Assembly (NCBI RefSeq): GCF_018614655.1
Contig: NZ_JAGGOG010000020.1
Coordinates: 62,001 to 126,000, forward strand
DNA length: 64,000 nt
DNA from: Pseudomonas fluorescens
Lineage (GTDB): Bacteria; Pseudomonadota; Gammaproteobacteria; Pseudomonadales; Pseudomonadaceae
Direction: 5' to 3'
Below, piece after piece: positions 26,850-34,412 of this stretch. The notes below the pieces were generated by a model, which worked only from the letters and a program-made list of their open reading frames with translations, was not told the DNA's origin and did no database searches. The translations under genes were made by a program, and so were the position numbers. Numbering within the stretch: the stretch's first letter is position 1; the number at the start of each line of letters is the position of its first letter.

Positions 26850-27493
26850 AATTTCGCGACTGCTTGCACTACCACGCCGATGATCCGGCACTCATCGCTG
26901 AACAGCATCTTGGGGTAGGTCGGGTTGAGCGGCACCAGGTAAAGCTGGCCGCTTTCCTCCATCAATTTGCGGAAGGTGGCTTGAGGGCTGAAGGCCCATT
27001 GCGCAACCACCAGCTTGCCGGGCTCGGCTTTGATGGCCGGGTCCACCAGGATCATCATGCCCTCGCTGATGCTCAAGCCGCTGGGGGCCGTCATGGCATC
27101 ACCCGCCACCCGCAACCAGAACGCCGCGCCCCGCGCATGGTAGTCACTCAACTCGAAACGGGCAGCGCCGTAAGGCACACGTTCTTCCTGCACCTCACAC
27201 ACTCCCTTCCAATCGCTGACCGGGTAACGGAAATACGGGTTGTATTGCTCCGTCGGCGGCAGTTCGTCTTGCGCCCGCTCGGCATTTTTTTCGCGCACGA
27301 CCAGCGCAACTTCAAGGCTCCCCAAGCCGAGCTCCTCCATCACCCGATTCATGTCGGCGATGCTTGGCTCGCGACGCTTGTTCAGCCAATGACCAATGCC
27401 GCCCTGAGACATGCCCAAGCGCTCGGCCAGTTGGTCCTGGGTGATCTTGCGGTCCTTCATGCTGGCTTTGACCAACGCTATCCATTTATCCAT
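26846..27493 (-). CDS. XRE/S24-type repressor with substituted protease dyad
   Basis: Regulator of 215 residues: an N-terminal Cro/CI helix-turn-helix (ITQDQLAERLGMSQGGIGHW, about 17-36) and a C-terminal LexA/CI-like domain. Cleavable relatives have GDSM and TxKRL. Here the serine position is A133 (GDAM) and the lysine position is R175 (ATFRKL, with K176 next). No Ala-Gly cleavage site is seen in the linker. The fold is kept, so it may dimerise but probably does not self-cleave. The ATG at 27493 is preferred to a TTG 12 bases earlier. Convergent with liuD, overlapping its last bases; divergent from the DUF3077 gene. Confidence 0.88.
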   Translation of the reverse strand: MDKWIALVKASMKDRKITQDQLAERLGMSQGGIGHWLNKRREPSIADMNRVMEELGLGSLEVALVVREKNAERAQDELPPTEQYNPYFRYPVSDWKGVCEVQEERVPYGAARFELSDYHARGAAFWLRVAGDAMTAPSGLSISEGMMILVDPAIKAEPGKLVVAQWAFSPQATFRKLMEESGQLYLVPLNPTYPKMLFSDECRIIGVVVQAVAKF

Positions 27494-27564
27494 GGGGCCT
27501 GACAATACGGTGTGAATTCACCGCCACAATAAACAGTTTGTAGTAATCAATCAAAAGACATAAA

Positions 27565-27575
27565 TACGATCCGTA
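27565..27575. promoter_or_regulatory. Possible operator between the S24 repressor and DUF3077 genes
   Basis: TACG-ATC-CGTA is a short inverted repeat in the AT-rich 129-base gap between divergent starts. Its position suits an autoregulatory operator, but it is short and only one copy is present. Confidence 0.3.
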
Positions 27576-27622
27576 CTATTATTCAATCCAGGCATTCGAC
27601 ACCCACCCTGAGTACCGACCTC

Positions 27623-27970
27623 ATGACGACATCCCCGGATCACCGGCCCTGCACACCCGACGATGATGAACTGCTGTGCCTGCGCAGCAGCGGCGCTGCC
27701 CGGCGCGCGCTCGACTATTACTTGAAAGAGGATGTAACTGGACCCGCCATCGGCGACACCTTGTTTGAAGTCAAAAACGACGTAACTGATGAAGAAGCCC
27801 TGGTTCATGCTTCCGACCTGCTGCGCAGCGCCGCCGCCACGGCTTACGAGGCGGCAAATAGCACGCAGGGCAATAGCCGGGACCTAGCGTTTTCGGTGGT
27901 GTATCTGATTGATATGGCGAAGGCCATGGTAGAGCGATTGCTGCATGCATCGGCCCGAGAAAATCGATAG
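27623..27970 (+). CDS. DUF3077-family protein
   Basis: Small protein of 115 residues, soluble and mostly helical, with no signal peptide. It resembles the DUF3077 family, found mainly in pseudomonads beside XRE/S24 repressor genes. The segment SDLLRSAAATAYEAAN (about 71-86) looks like an amphipathic helix, and the C terminus is helical too. The divergent repressor probably controls it. No function is known. Confidence 0.75.
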   Translation: MTTSPDHRPCTPDDDELLCLRSSGAARRALDYYLKEDVTGPAIGDTLFEVKNDVTDEEALVHASDLLRSAAATAYEAANSTQGNSRDLAFSVVYLIDMAKAMVERLLHASARENR

Positions 27971-28036
27971 CCGTACGCGCTGCACAAAGACGCAAAGGAA
28001 AAATATTTCTATCCCACGGATAAAAACATTTGACTT

Positions 28037-28060
28037 GCAAATGATAATGATTATTATTGC
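28037..28060 (+). promoter_or_regulatory. Fur box over the prrF promoter
   Basis: ATGATAATGATTATTATTGC and its left flank (GCAA...TTGC ends, 28037-28060) match the Fur consensus of GATAAT repeats. It covers the region between -35 TTGACT (28030-28035) and -10 TATTAT (28052-28057). Iron-loaded Fur should therefore repress the RNA. Confidence 0.9.
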
Positions 28061-28063
28061 ATC

Positions 28064-28178
28064 AGCTGATCGCGAGATCAGTCGATAGACCAAGGGACCT
28101 TAGGTCGGACTCTTGGAATATCTCCTCATCAGGCTAATCACGGTTTTTGACCCGGCTCTTTGGCCGGGTCTTTTTTTT
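28064..28178 (+). ncRNA. prrF: PrrF iron-responsive small RNA
   Basis: RNA of about 115 nt, functional analogue of RyhB, made under iron starvation to repress mRNAs for iron-rich proteins. The conserved PrrF core is present: GGACTCTTGGAATATCTCC (28108-28126) then TCATCAGGCTAATCACGG before the terminator. A Fur box overlaps the promoter. Only one copy is seen, unlike the tandem prrF1-prrF2 of P. aeruginosa. The 5' end is inferred from the promoter. Confidence 0.92.
28149..28178 (+). terminator. Terminator of prrF
   Basis: GACCCGGC (28149-28156) pairs with GCCGGGTC (28163-28170) around a six-base loop, followed by eight T residues. A textbook intrinsic terminator. Confidence 0.95.
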
Positions 28179-28308
28179 GCCAGTTTTTCTGGCATGGCTT
28201 CAGGCTAATGAAGACTGTGTGTTGCTTGATGGCGCACATGGTAGCAAAAGACCATCGCCGAAAGAAGCCAAACGAGCGCTCTAGCCCGGATCTTTCGAAA
28301 ATAGCACT

Positions 28309-28323
28309 TGAGAATCAATCTCA
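28309..28323. promoter_or_regulatory. Possible Fur-like palindrome upstream of the carboxypeptidase gene
   Basis: TGAGAATCAATCTCA has inverted TGAGA/TCTCA arms, similar to the GAGAATCATTCTCA form of Fur sites. It lies 128 bases upstream of the M14 gene, in the otherwise empty stretch 28180-28450. No other sign of iron control is seen for that gene. Confidence 0.3.
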
Positions 28324-28450
28324 TAGACTCTAAGCTGCTGCGGCGTCATGGATGACGCCCCCTTCCTGCGCCGCAACAATTTGCCCCCCGGCCTCCCCCC
28401 GCTCCCGTGTAAAATACCCGCCACAACAATCATATTCAGGCAACCAGACT

Positions 28451-29602
28451 ATGACCGTGGCCTTGACGTCCATCAAAATCAGCACCGACTTCGACAGTGG
28501 CAATATCCAGGTCCTCGACGCCAGCGATGCCTATCAGTTGCTGCTGGCCATCAAACCCGATACCCGCAGCCAGCACTTCCAGTGGTTCCACTTCAAGGCT
28601 GAGGGTATGCACGTTGGTCACACTCATACGTTCCGCCTGAGCAACGCCGGCCAGTCGTCCTATAAACACGCCTGGAGCGGCTACAACGCCGTTGCGTCCT
28701 ACGATCACATCAACTGGTTTCGGGTACCCACTCGTTTTGATGGCGAAACCCTGCACATCAATCTGCAGCCCCAGGAAAAACAAGCCTGGATTGCCTACTT
28801 CGAGCCCTACAGTCGTGAGCGCCATGATGGGTTGATCGACCAGGCGCTGAATCGCGCCGGCACACAATTGCTCGCCACCGGTAAAAGTGTCGAAGGCCGT
28901 GATATCCAGTTGTTGCGCCGAGGTAAAGGCGATGCCGTCAAGCGTAAGGTCTGGATCATTGCCCAGCAGCATCCCGGTGAACACATGGCCGAATGGTTCA
29001 TGGAAGGCATCATCGAGCGCCTGCAACAAGACGGCGACGATGAACTGAAAAAGCTCCTGGCAGCCGCCGACCTGTACCTGGTGCCGAATATGAACCCGGA
29101 CGGTGCCTTTCACGGTCATCTGCGCACCAACGCCATGGGCCAGGACCTCAACCGAGCATGGCAGAGCGCAAGCCAGGAGATCAGCCCGGAAGTGCTGTTC
29201 GTCCAGCAGCAGATGGAAAAGTACGGCGTCGACCTGTTCCTCGATATTCACGGCGACGAAGAAATTCCCTACGTCTTCACCGCCGGCTGCGAAGGCAACC
29301 CCGGCTACACGCCACGTATCGAGCAGCTGGAAAAACACTTCCGCAGTCACCTGAGCGCCCTGACCCGGGACTTCCAGACCGCCCACGGCTACACCCGCGA
29401 CCTGCCGGGCGAAGCCAACATGACCCTGGCCTGCAACAGTGTCGGCGAGAGATTTGACTGCTTGTCCCTGACCCTGGAGATGCCTTTCAAGGACAACGAC
29501 GATGCGCCCAATGCGCACACCGGTTGGTCCGGCAAGCGCTCGATGCAGTTGGGCAAGGATGTGTTGAGTACGGTGGCAGATATGGTCAACGTACTGCGTT
29601 AA
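28451..29602 (+). CDS. M14-family zinc carboxypeptidase
   Basis: Metallocarboxypeptidase of 383 residues. An N-terminal beta domain precedes the catalytic domain, as in cytosolic carboxypeptidases of the CCP type. Zinc ligands are H174 and E177 (HPGE) and H267 (DIHGDE); the catalytic glutamate is E343 (TLEMPF). There is no signal peptide. The ATG at 28451 is preferred; the reading frame stays open 99 bases upstream but has no support. The 3' end overlaps the convergent HxlR gene by four bases. The substrate peptide or protein tail is unknown. Confidence 0.88.
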   Translation: MTVALTSIKISTDFDSGNIQVLDASDAYQLLLAIKPDTRSQHFQWFHFKAEGMHVGHTHTFRLSNAGQSSYKHAWSGYNAVASYDHINWFRVPTRFDGETLHINLQPQEKQAWIAYFEPYSRERHDGLIDQALNRAGTQLLATGKSVEGRDIQLLRRGKGDAVKRKVWIIAQQHPGEHMAEWFMEGIIERLQQDGDDELKKLLAAADLYLVPNMNPDGAFHGHLRTNAMGQDLNRAWQSASQEISPEVLFVQQQMEKYGVDLFLDIHGDEEIPYVFTAGCEGNPGYTPRIEQLEKHFRSHLSALTRDFQTAHGYTRDLPGEANMTLACNSVGERFDCLSLTLEMPFKDNDDAPNAHTGWSGKRSMQLGKDVLSTVADMVNVLR

Positions 29603-30078
29603 TCCTCGATAGCAAGGGCGCTCGCCTGATCGGCGGGCACCCGCTCACAGTCCTCGGGTGCCAGTAACCGACCGTCTGCCGACCGTAACTCCAGCGCCCT
29701 TAACGGCTTGCCGTGTTCGCGATCTACCATCACCGAATGCGCTTCCCCTTCGCGGTAGAAAAACCCTTCACCCCATTGGCGCAAGCCAATGATCACGGTG
29801 AACAGTCCCCTCCCCTTGTCCGTCAACGCGTACTCCTGATACGCACTGCCATCCGACGCCGGCACCACCTCAAAAATCCCGTGAGCCACCAGGCTGCGCA
29901 ACCGCGTGGACAGAATGTTCTTGGCCACCCCAAGGCTGCGCTGGAATTCGCCAAAACGCCGAATGCCATCAAAGGCATCACGAACAATCAGTAGCGACCA
30001 ACCGTCACCTATAGCGTCCAGCGAGCGCGCCACCGGGCATTCAGCGCTTTCAAAGCGGGTGAGCTTAACCATGGGCAC
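29599..30078 (-). CDS. HxlR-family regulator
   Basis: Winged-helix regulator of 159 residues (157 if started at the ATG at 30072 and not the GTG at 30078; both have a GGAGG-poor but usable leader). It has the family core CPVARSLDAIGDGWSLLIVRD with the single N-terminal cysteine typical of redox- or electrophile-responsive HxlR proteins. It is divergent from an MFS exporter and probably represses it through the repeats at 30101-30157. Confidence 0.88.
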   Translation of the reverse strand: MPMVKLTRFESAECPVARSLDAIGDGWSLLIVRDAFDGIRRFGEFQRSLGVAKNILSTRLRSLVAHGIFEVVPASDGSAYQEYALTDKGRGLFTVIIGLRQWGEGFFYREGEAHSVMVDREHGKPLRALELRSADGRLLAPEDCERVPADQASALAIED

Positions 30079-30100
30079 TGCCTGCCTTCAACAAAATGTA

Positions 30101-30157
30101 GTTGCAATATAAAACCGGAATACCTACCGTACAACTGGTTTCAATTTAAAACCAGAA
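30101..30157. promoter_or_regulatory. Probable HxlR operator region
   Basis: Two 20-base direct repeats, GTTGCAATATAAAACCGGAA (30101) and GTTTCAATTTAAAACCAGAA (30138), are 37 bases apart. The second contains the inverted repeat CTGGTTT-N7-AAACCAG (30135-30155). They lie between the divergent HxlR and MFS starts. Confidence 0.65.
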
Positions 30158-30169
30158 CGGATAACTCCC

Positions 30170-31369
30170 ATGCCTAACTCACCTTTAAGCGGCACCGTGG
30201 TACTGCTGTTCGCCATTGCCTGCGGCCTGTCGGTCGCGAATGTCTACTACGCCCAACCCTTGCTGGACGCCATGGCCGACACCTTTGCCCTGGACCCCGC
30301 CACCGTCGGCATCGTGATCACCCTGACCCAGATTGGCTATGGCGTGGGCCTGGTGCTGCTGGTGCCTCTGGGAGACCTGCTCAACCGGCGGCGCTTGATT
30401 GTCGGCCAATTGCTGCTGTCGACCTTTGCGGTATTGCTGGTGGCATTCGCGTCCAACAGCTTCTTGTTGCTGGCAGGCATGGCCTTGACCGGCCTGCTGG
30501 CGGTGGTCACGCAAACCCTGGTGGCCTTTGCCGCCAACCTGGCGCGGCCGGAACAGCGTGGGCATGTAGTAGGCCTGGTCACCAGCGGCATCGTGGTGGG
30601 CCTGCTGCTCGCGCGTACGGTGTCGGGTGCCATGGCGGACCTGGCGGGTTGGCGTTCGGTGTACCTGTTGTCAGCGGGGTTGACCTTGATGATGGCGCTG
30701 TTGCTCTGGCGAGTCTTGCCTGCGACCGAGCAGCCGCGAGCCACCGACGCCTATGCCCAACTGATCCGTTCAGTGTTCAGCTTGTTCAAGCAAGAAAAAG
30801 TACTGCGAGACCGGGCGATCCTGGCCTTGCTGATTTTCGCCGCCGGCACGGTGTTGTGGACGCCACTGGTACTGCCCTTGAGCGCCCCGCCGCTGTCGCT
30901 GTCCCACACACAAATCGGCTTGTTCGGAATCGCCGGTGCCGCCGGTGCCCTCGGCGCCGCCCGCGCCGGGCGCCTGGCCGACCGCGGCTTTGCGCAGTGG
31001 ACCAGCGGTGGCGCACTGATCCTGATGCTGGTGTCCTGGCTGGCAATCGGCTTTACCCAGACGTCCTTGTGGGCGTTGTTGCTCGGTGTCATCGCTTTCG
31101 ACCTGGGCCTGCAAGCCGTTCACGTCACCAGCCAGAGCCTGATCTACAGCGTGCGCCCCGAAGCCCAGAGCAGGCTGGCTGCTGGCTATATGCTGTTCTA
31201 TTCAGTGGGCAGTGCGTTGGGGTCGGTAGGTTCGACGGTGATGTACGCCTGGGGGGGATGGATCGGCGTGTGCGGCCTGGGCGCAGCAATCAATCTGCTG
31301 GCGCTGATCTACTGGATGGCCACGTTGGGCCCCGCACCGGCTGTACACTCACAGCCGGTGCAGGGTTAG
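30170..31369 (+). CDS. MFS exporter (DHA1-like, 12 segments)
   Basis: Major facilitator protein of 399 residues with about 12 membrane segments. The first segment carries ACGLSVANVYYAQPLLD, common to a group of efflux proteins paired with HxlR or MarR regulators. The loop 2-3 motif is GDLLNRRRLI. The adjacent regulator suggests efflux of a toxic compound; the substrate is unknown. Confidence 0.88.
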   Translation: MPNSPLSGTVVLLFAIACGLSVANVYYAQPLLDAMADTFALDPATVGIVITLTQIGYGVGLVLLVPLGDLLNRRRLIVGQLLLSTFAVLLVAFASNSFLLLAGMALTGLLAVVTQTLVAFAANLARPEQRGHVVGLVTSGIVVGLLLARTVSGAMADLAGWRSVYLLSAGLTLMMALLLWRVLPATEQPRATDAYAQLIRSVFSLFKQEKVLRDRAILALLIFAAGTVLWTPLVLPLSAPPLSLSHTQIGLFGIAGAAGALGAARAGRLADRGFAQWTSGGALILMLVSWLAIGFTQTSLWALLLGVIAFDLGLQAVHVTSQSLIYSVRPEAQSRLAAGYMLFYSVGSALGSVGSTVMYAWGGWIGVCGLGAAINLLALIYWMATLGPAPAVHSQPVQG

Positions 31370-31372
31370 GCT

Positions 31373-31912
31373 TCAGTCCTTGGTGCCGGTCATGCTTTGC
31401 AACACGCCATCACGACGGATCAGACCATGGAACAACGCCGCCGCCAAGTGCAACAGCACCGTCAGAAACAGCAGATAGGCGAGAAGCCCATGAGCCTTGC
31501 GCAGCACCGCAAACAGCTGCGCATTGGCCGGGACCAGCGCCGGTAATTGCAGGGAACTGCTGAGCATCACCGGGTCCCCCGCCGCCGAGATCATCGCCCA
31601 ACCCAACAGCGGTAACACCAGCATCAAGCCATAGAGCATCCAATGAGACGCCTTGGCCGCCAGCACCTGCCAGAGCGGCAAATCAGTGGGCAATGGCGGC
31701 TGACGGGTGGAAAAACGCACCACCAACCGCACGATCACCAAGGCCAGAATGGCGATCCCCAAGGGCTTGTGCAGGTGGATCAACCACTCGTGCCGTTCCG
31801 ACACCGACGCCGCCATGCCTGCGCCAATAAACAACATGGCAATGACCATCAACGCCATCAGCCAATGCAGCAGCCGCGCCAGAGGGGCGAAATACCGAGG
31901 TTGAGCATTCAT
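31373..31912 (-). CDS. Cytochrome b561 family protein
   Basis: Inner-membrane di-haem cytochrome of 179 residues with four membrane segments. Histidines for haem lie at LLHWLMAL (segment 1), LIHLHKPLG (segment 2), near KAHGLLAYL (segment 3) and VLLHLAAALFH (segment 4). Its ATG overlaps the stop of the upstream catalase-family gene (ATGA), so it should pass electrons to or from that peroxidase at the membrane. That pairing is inferred from context. Confidence 0.92.
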   Translation of the reverse strand: MNAQPRYFAPLARLLHWLMALMVIAMLFIGAGMAASVSERHEWLIHLHKPLGIAILALVIVRLVVRFSTRQPPLPTDLPLWQVLAAKASHWMLYGLMLVLPLLGWAMISAAGDPVMLSSSLQLPALVPANAQLFAVLRKAHGLLAYLLFLTVLLHLAAALFHGLIRRDGVLQSMTGTKD

Positions 31913-32991
31913 GGCTTCGACTCCTGAGGGGCGCTGGGCAACTGGCTGACTTCACTGGTGCGACGCAAGTAGGAACTGGCGTAGGCCGCCGAACGTGCTG
32001 CCAGCAACGGGTCATTCGAGGCTTCAATCCCACTCGGCAGGATCAACGGATCAAAGTTGATATCACGGCAATCACCGTCGAGTTGTGGCTGGCTGCTTTC
32101 CAGCACCAGCGTCCCGGCATTCAGCACCTTGTGCTCACCGGTCCAGGCCTTGGCGGCGTCGTCGACCGGGTCTCCCGGATTGGCCAGCGTGACGTTCAAC
32201 TGCCAACGCAGTGGCCCCGCAATTAGGCGTTGCATCAGGTCTTTTTCCAGGAAATCACTGCCTTCAGGCGCAGCGGCACCGGGTGCGTCCTGGCTCTGCG
32301 GCACTACGCCCCAGCGTACGGCCTGGCGCTGACCACTGGCATTTACCAGATAAAACGCATTGATGCCGTTATAGGTTTCGGTGGCATAACTGGCCGACGG
32401 CTTGGCGGTCTTGACCCAGGCCAGGAACGGCGCGGCCTCCGGGTGGGAGGCGAAAAAGGCCGGCATGCTGGTCGGGTTCGGCTTGCCGGTGGCTGGGTCC
32501 GGTGCACCGGCCTTGAGCATCTGGAAGAACGCTTCGGGCGTGCCCACCGGGAACACCGGCATGCTGTTCATCCCGGTTCGCCATTGCTGGCCGTTGGCCA
32601 GACTGAACTGCAAGGCAAAACTGCGCAGGGGCACACTGCTGTCCGGCGCATAAGGGTTGCCACTGGGCAAGGCAAAACGGCCGATGATTGGCGTGCGCGC
32701 CTCGCTGAATACCTGGGCACTGGAATACTGGCGCGCCTCATTGCTGCTTTCGAAATAACCCGCCACGCACACGCCCTTGGAATGGTTACGCCGGTAACCA
32801 GGGTGTAGGCCATTATTGGTTTCCAGCGCATTGACCAGGGTCTTGGGACGCAACCGCTGTGGGTCCAGGGTACCGTTGACGTAGGCAAAAGCCCCCGCCG
32901 CAACCGCGACCACCACCCCGATGCTGGCTAACCGAACGATCAGGCTTGCGGTGCTCAGCGGCGGGCGTGGCGGTGATGAGTGATCTACCAT
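31909..32991 (-). CDS. Catalase-family peroxidase, membrane-anchored or exported
   Basis: Small catalase-related haem enzyme of 360 residues. An N-terminal membrane segment or signal (about 17-37) places the haem domain in the periplasm. The distal histidine is H70 in RRNHSKGVCVAGYF, and the proximal tyrosine lies in RSAAY near the C terminus (RxxxY). It is much shorter than ordinary catalase, as in the SrpA-type group, which acts as a peroxidase. The ATG at 32991 has a GGAG RBS six bases upstream; an upstream in-frame start overlaps the promoter. It is followed by a coupled cytochrome b561. Confidence 0.88.
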   Translation of the reverse strand: MVDHSSPPRPPLSTASLIVRLASIGVVVAVAAGAFAYVNGTLDPQRLRPKTLVNALETNNGLHPGYRRNHSKGVCVAGYFESSNEARQYSSAQVFSEARTPIIGRFALPSGNPYAPDSSVPLRSFALQFSLANGQQWRTGMNSMPVFPVGTPEAFFQMLKAGAPDPATGKPNPTSMPAFFASHPEAAPFLAWVKTAKPSASYATETYNGINAFYLVNASGQRQAVRWGVVPQSQDAPGAAAPEGSDFLEKDLMQRLIAGPLRWQLNVTLANPGDPVDDAAKAWTGEHKVLNAGTLVLESSQPQLDGDCRDINFDPLILPSGIEASNDPLLAARSAAYASSYLRRTSEVSQLPSAPQESKP

Positions 32992-33045
32992 GAAAAACTC
33001 CAGGGCCAAGGGCCTCAGGTGCGAAAACATAAGGTCGGAGCATTA

Positions 33046-33071
33046 GGACGAACGCCAACTCCCTCTATTCC
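33046..33071 (-). promoter_or_regulatory. ECF-type promoter of the peroxidase/b561 operon
   Basis: On the minus strand, GGAATAG (33065-33071) and CGTCC (33046-33050) are 14 bases apart. This mirrors the promoter at 33100-33125 in sequence and spacing. The peroxidase ATG at 32991 is about 45 bases downstream. Confidence 0.7.
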
Positions 33072-33099
33072 CTGGCCTACTGTTTATTTTTAATGGCCT

Positions 33100-33125
33100 G
33101 GAATAACCTTCGACGCCGGACGTCT
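33100..33125 (+). promoter_or_regulatory. ECF-type promoter of the sigma/anti-sigma operon
   Basis: GGAATAA (33100-33106) and CGTCT (33121-33125) are 14 bases apart, the GGAAT/CGTC form typical of ECF sigma factors. It reads into the sigma gene, consistent with autoregulation. Confidence 0.75.
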
Positions 33126-33159
33126 CCCTAGTCCCAGCGTAGTGACTAGCCAGAATCCC

Positions 33160-33666
33160 ATGCACGAACTCGACGAACAGTTACGTGAACTCATCCCCAG
33201 GCTTCGGCGCTTTGCCGTGTCCCTGACACGCCAGTCCAGCAGCGCCGATGATCTGGTGCAGGCCAGCCTCGAACGGGCGATCATCCGTTGGGCCGACAAA
33301 CGCCCTGAAGGCGACCTGCGGGCCTGGTTGTTCTCGATCCTCTACCGGCAGTTCCTCGACGCTCACCGCCGTTCCCGGCGCTATACACGAATGCTGGAGT
33401 TCTTCACCGGCCGGGACGACGCCCAGCCCTCGGTGGAACGCACCGTGATGGCTCAATCGACCCTGCAAGCCTTCGACCAACTGAGCACCGAGCAACGCGC
33501 CCTGCTGCTCTGGGTGTCGGTAGAAGGCCTGAGCTACAAAGAAGTCGCCGACATCCTCGATGTGCCGATCGGCACCGTGATGTCTCGCCTGTCCCGCGCG
33601 CGTCAGGCCTTGCGCCAACTCAGCGACGGCGAAATCACCAGCCCTTCCCTGCGGATACTCAAATGA
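33160..33666 (+). CDS. ECF-family RNA polymerase sigma factor
   Basis: Sigma factor of 168 residues with region 2 (SADDLVQASLERAIIRW near 27-43, then LRAWLFSILYRQFLDAHR) and region 4 (LDVPIGTVMSRLSRARQALRQL near the C terminus). Regions 1 and 3 are absent, as in ECF factors. The ATG at 33160 is preferred; a GTG 18 bases upstream is very close to the promoter. It is coupled to the anti-sigma gene (ATGA). Confidence 0.93.
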   Translation: MHELDEQLRELIPRLRRFAVSLTRQSSSADDLVQASLERAIIRWADKRPEGDLRAWLFSILYRQFLDAHRRSRRYTRMLEFFTGRDDAQPSVERTVMAQSTLQAFDQLSTEQRALLLWVSVEGLSYKEVADILDVPIGTVMSRLSRARQALRQLSDGEITSPSLRILK

Positions 33667-34412
33667 TCAGCCTGCCTCCCAGCGAACGCGACTTACACGC
33701 CTACGTCGATCACCAACTGCTGGAGTCCGATCGGCGCCTGCTCGAAACCTGGCTGGCGGCCCATCCCGATGTGGCGGCCCAGATCCAGGCCTGGCAGCAG
33801 GATGCGCAACACCTGCGCGCCTCTTTAAGCGGCGCGCTGCAACAGCCTGCCAACCCCGACCTTGACCCGGCGTTGATTCGCCAGCGGATCAAGCGCCAAT
33901 CCCGCCGTCACCTCGCGACTGCCGCCGTGCTGCTGATGGCCGTCAGCGCCGGCGGCCTGGGTGGTTGGCAAGCACGGCAGATGACCCTGAGCACCGTGCT
34001 CCCGATGACAGATGCCATGCAGGCGTACCGCATGTTCGCCCAGGACAACATCCTGCCCGCCGACTACAACGTGCAAGGCAACGGCGACATGCAAGCCTGG
34101 CTCGACCGCTACTTCACCCAGGCCCATCGCCTGCCGGATTTGAGCCAGGCCGGGTTCAATGCGGTCAGCGGGCGCCTGCTCACCACGGACCAAGGCGCGG
34201 CGGCCATGGTGCTGTATGAGGATCAACAGGGCCGCCGCATCAGCTTCTACATCCGGCCACCGGGACCGCAGAACAAACTGCTGCCCCGTGGCAGCAGCAG
34301 TGCCGATGGGCTACAGGCCGAATACTGGTCCGGCGACGGTTATAACTATGCGATGGTCAGCCCATCAGACGAGCCGGTCACCCAGATGCTGGAACAGACC
34401 GTAGGGTTCTAG
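33663..34412 (+). CDS. Membrane anti-sigma factor
   Basis: Protein of 249 residues with a cytosolic anti-sigma domain (about 1-75), one membrane segment (83-101) and a periplasmic domain of about 145 residues. The N-terminal domain (LHAYVDHQLLESDRRLLETWLAAHP) resembles zinc-less anti-sigma domains; the HxxxCxxC of ZAS proteins is missing. It probably holds the adjacent sigma factor at the membrane until a periplasmic signal releases it. Convergent with the pilus operon, overlapping by four bases. Confidence 0.85.
   Translation: MISLPPSERDLHAYVDHQLLESDRRLLETWLAAHPDVAAQIQAWQQDAQHLRASLSGALQQPANPDLDPALIRQRIKRQSRRHLATAAVLLMAVSAGGLGGWQARQMTLSTVLPMTDAMQAYRMFAQDNILPADYNVQGNGDMQAWLDRYFTQAHRLPDLSQAGFNAVSGRLLTTDQGAAAMVLYEDQQGRRISFYIRPPGPQNKLLPRGSSSADGLQAEYWSGDGYNYAMVSPSDEPVTQMLEQTVGF

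Noticed and set aside
26846..27970. Prophage remnant suggested by an S24 repressor
   Set aside because: No integrase, structural or lysis genes nearby, and the flanking genes are metabolic; treated as a stand-alone regulator pair.
28348..28602. 84-codon ORF just upstream of the carboxypeptidase
   Set aside because: Overlaps the M14 gene in another frame, has proline-rich low-complexity content and no RBS.
31373..31912. A functional link between the two cytochrome b561 genes of the window
   Set aside because: They lie in unrelated neighbourhoods 19 kb apart, and b561 genes are common in pseudomonads.
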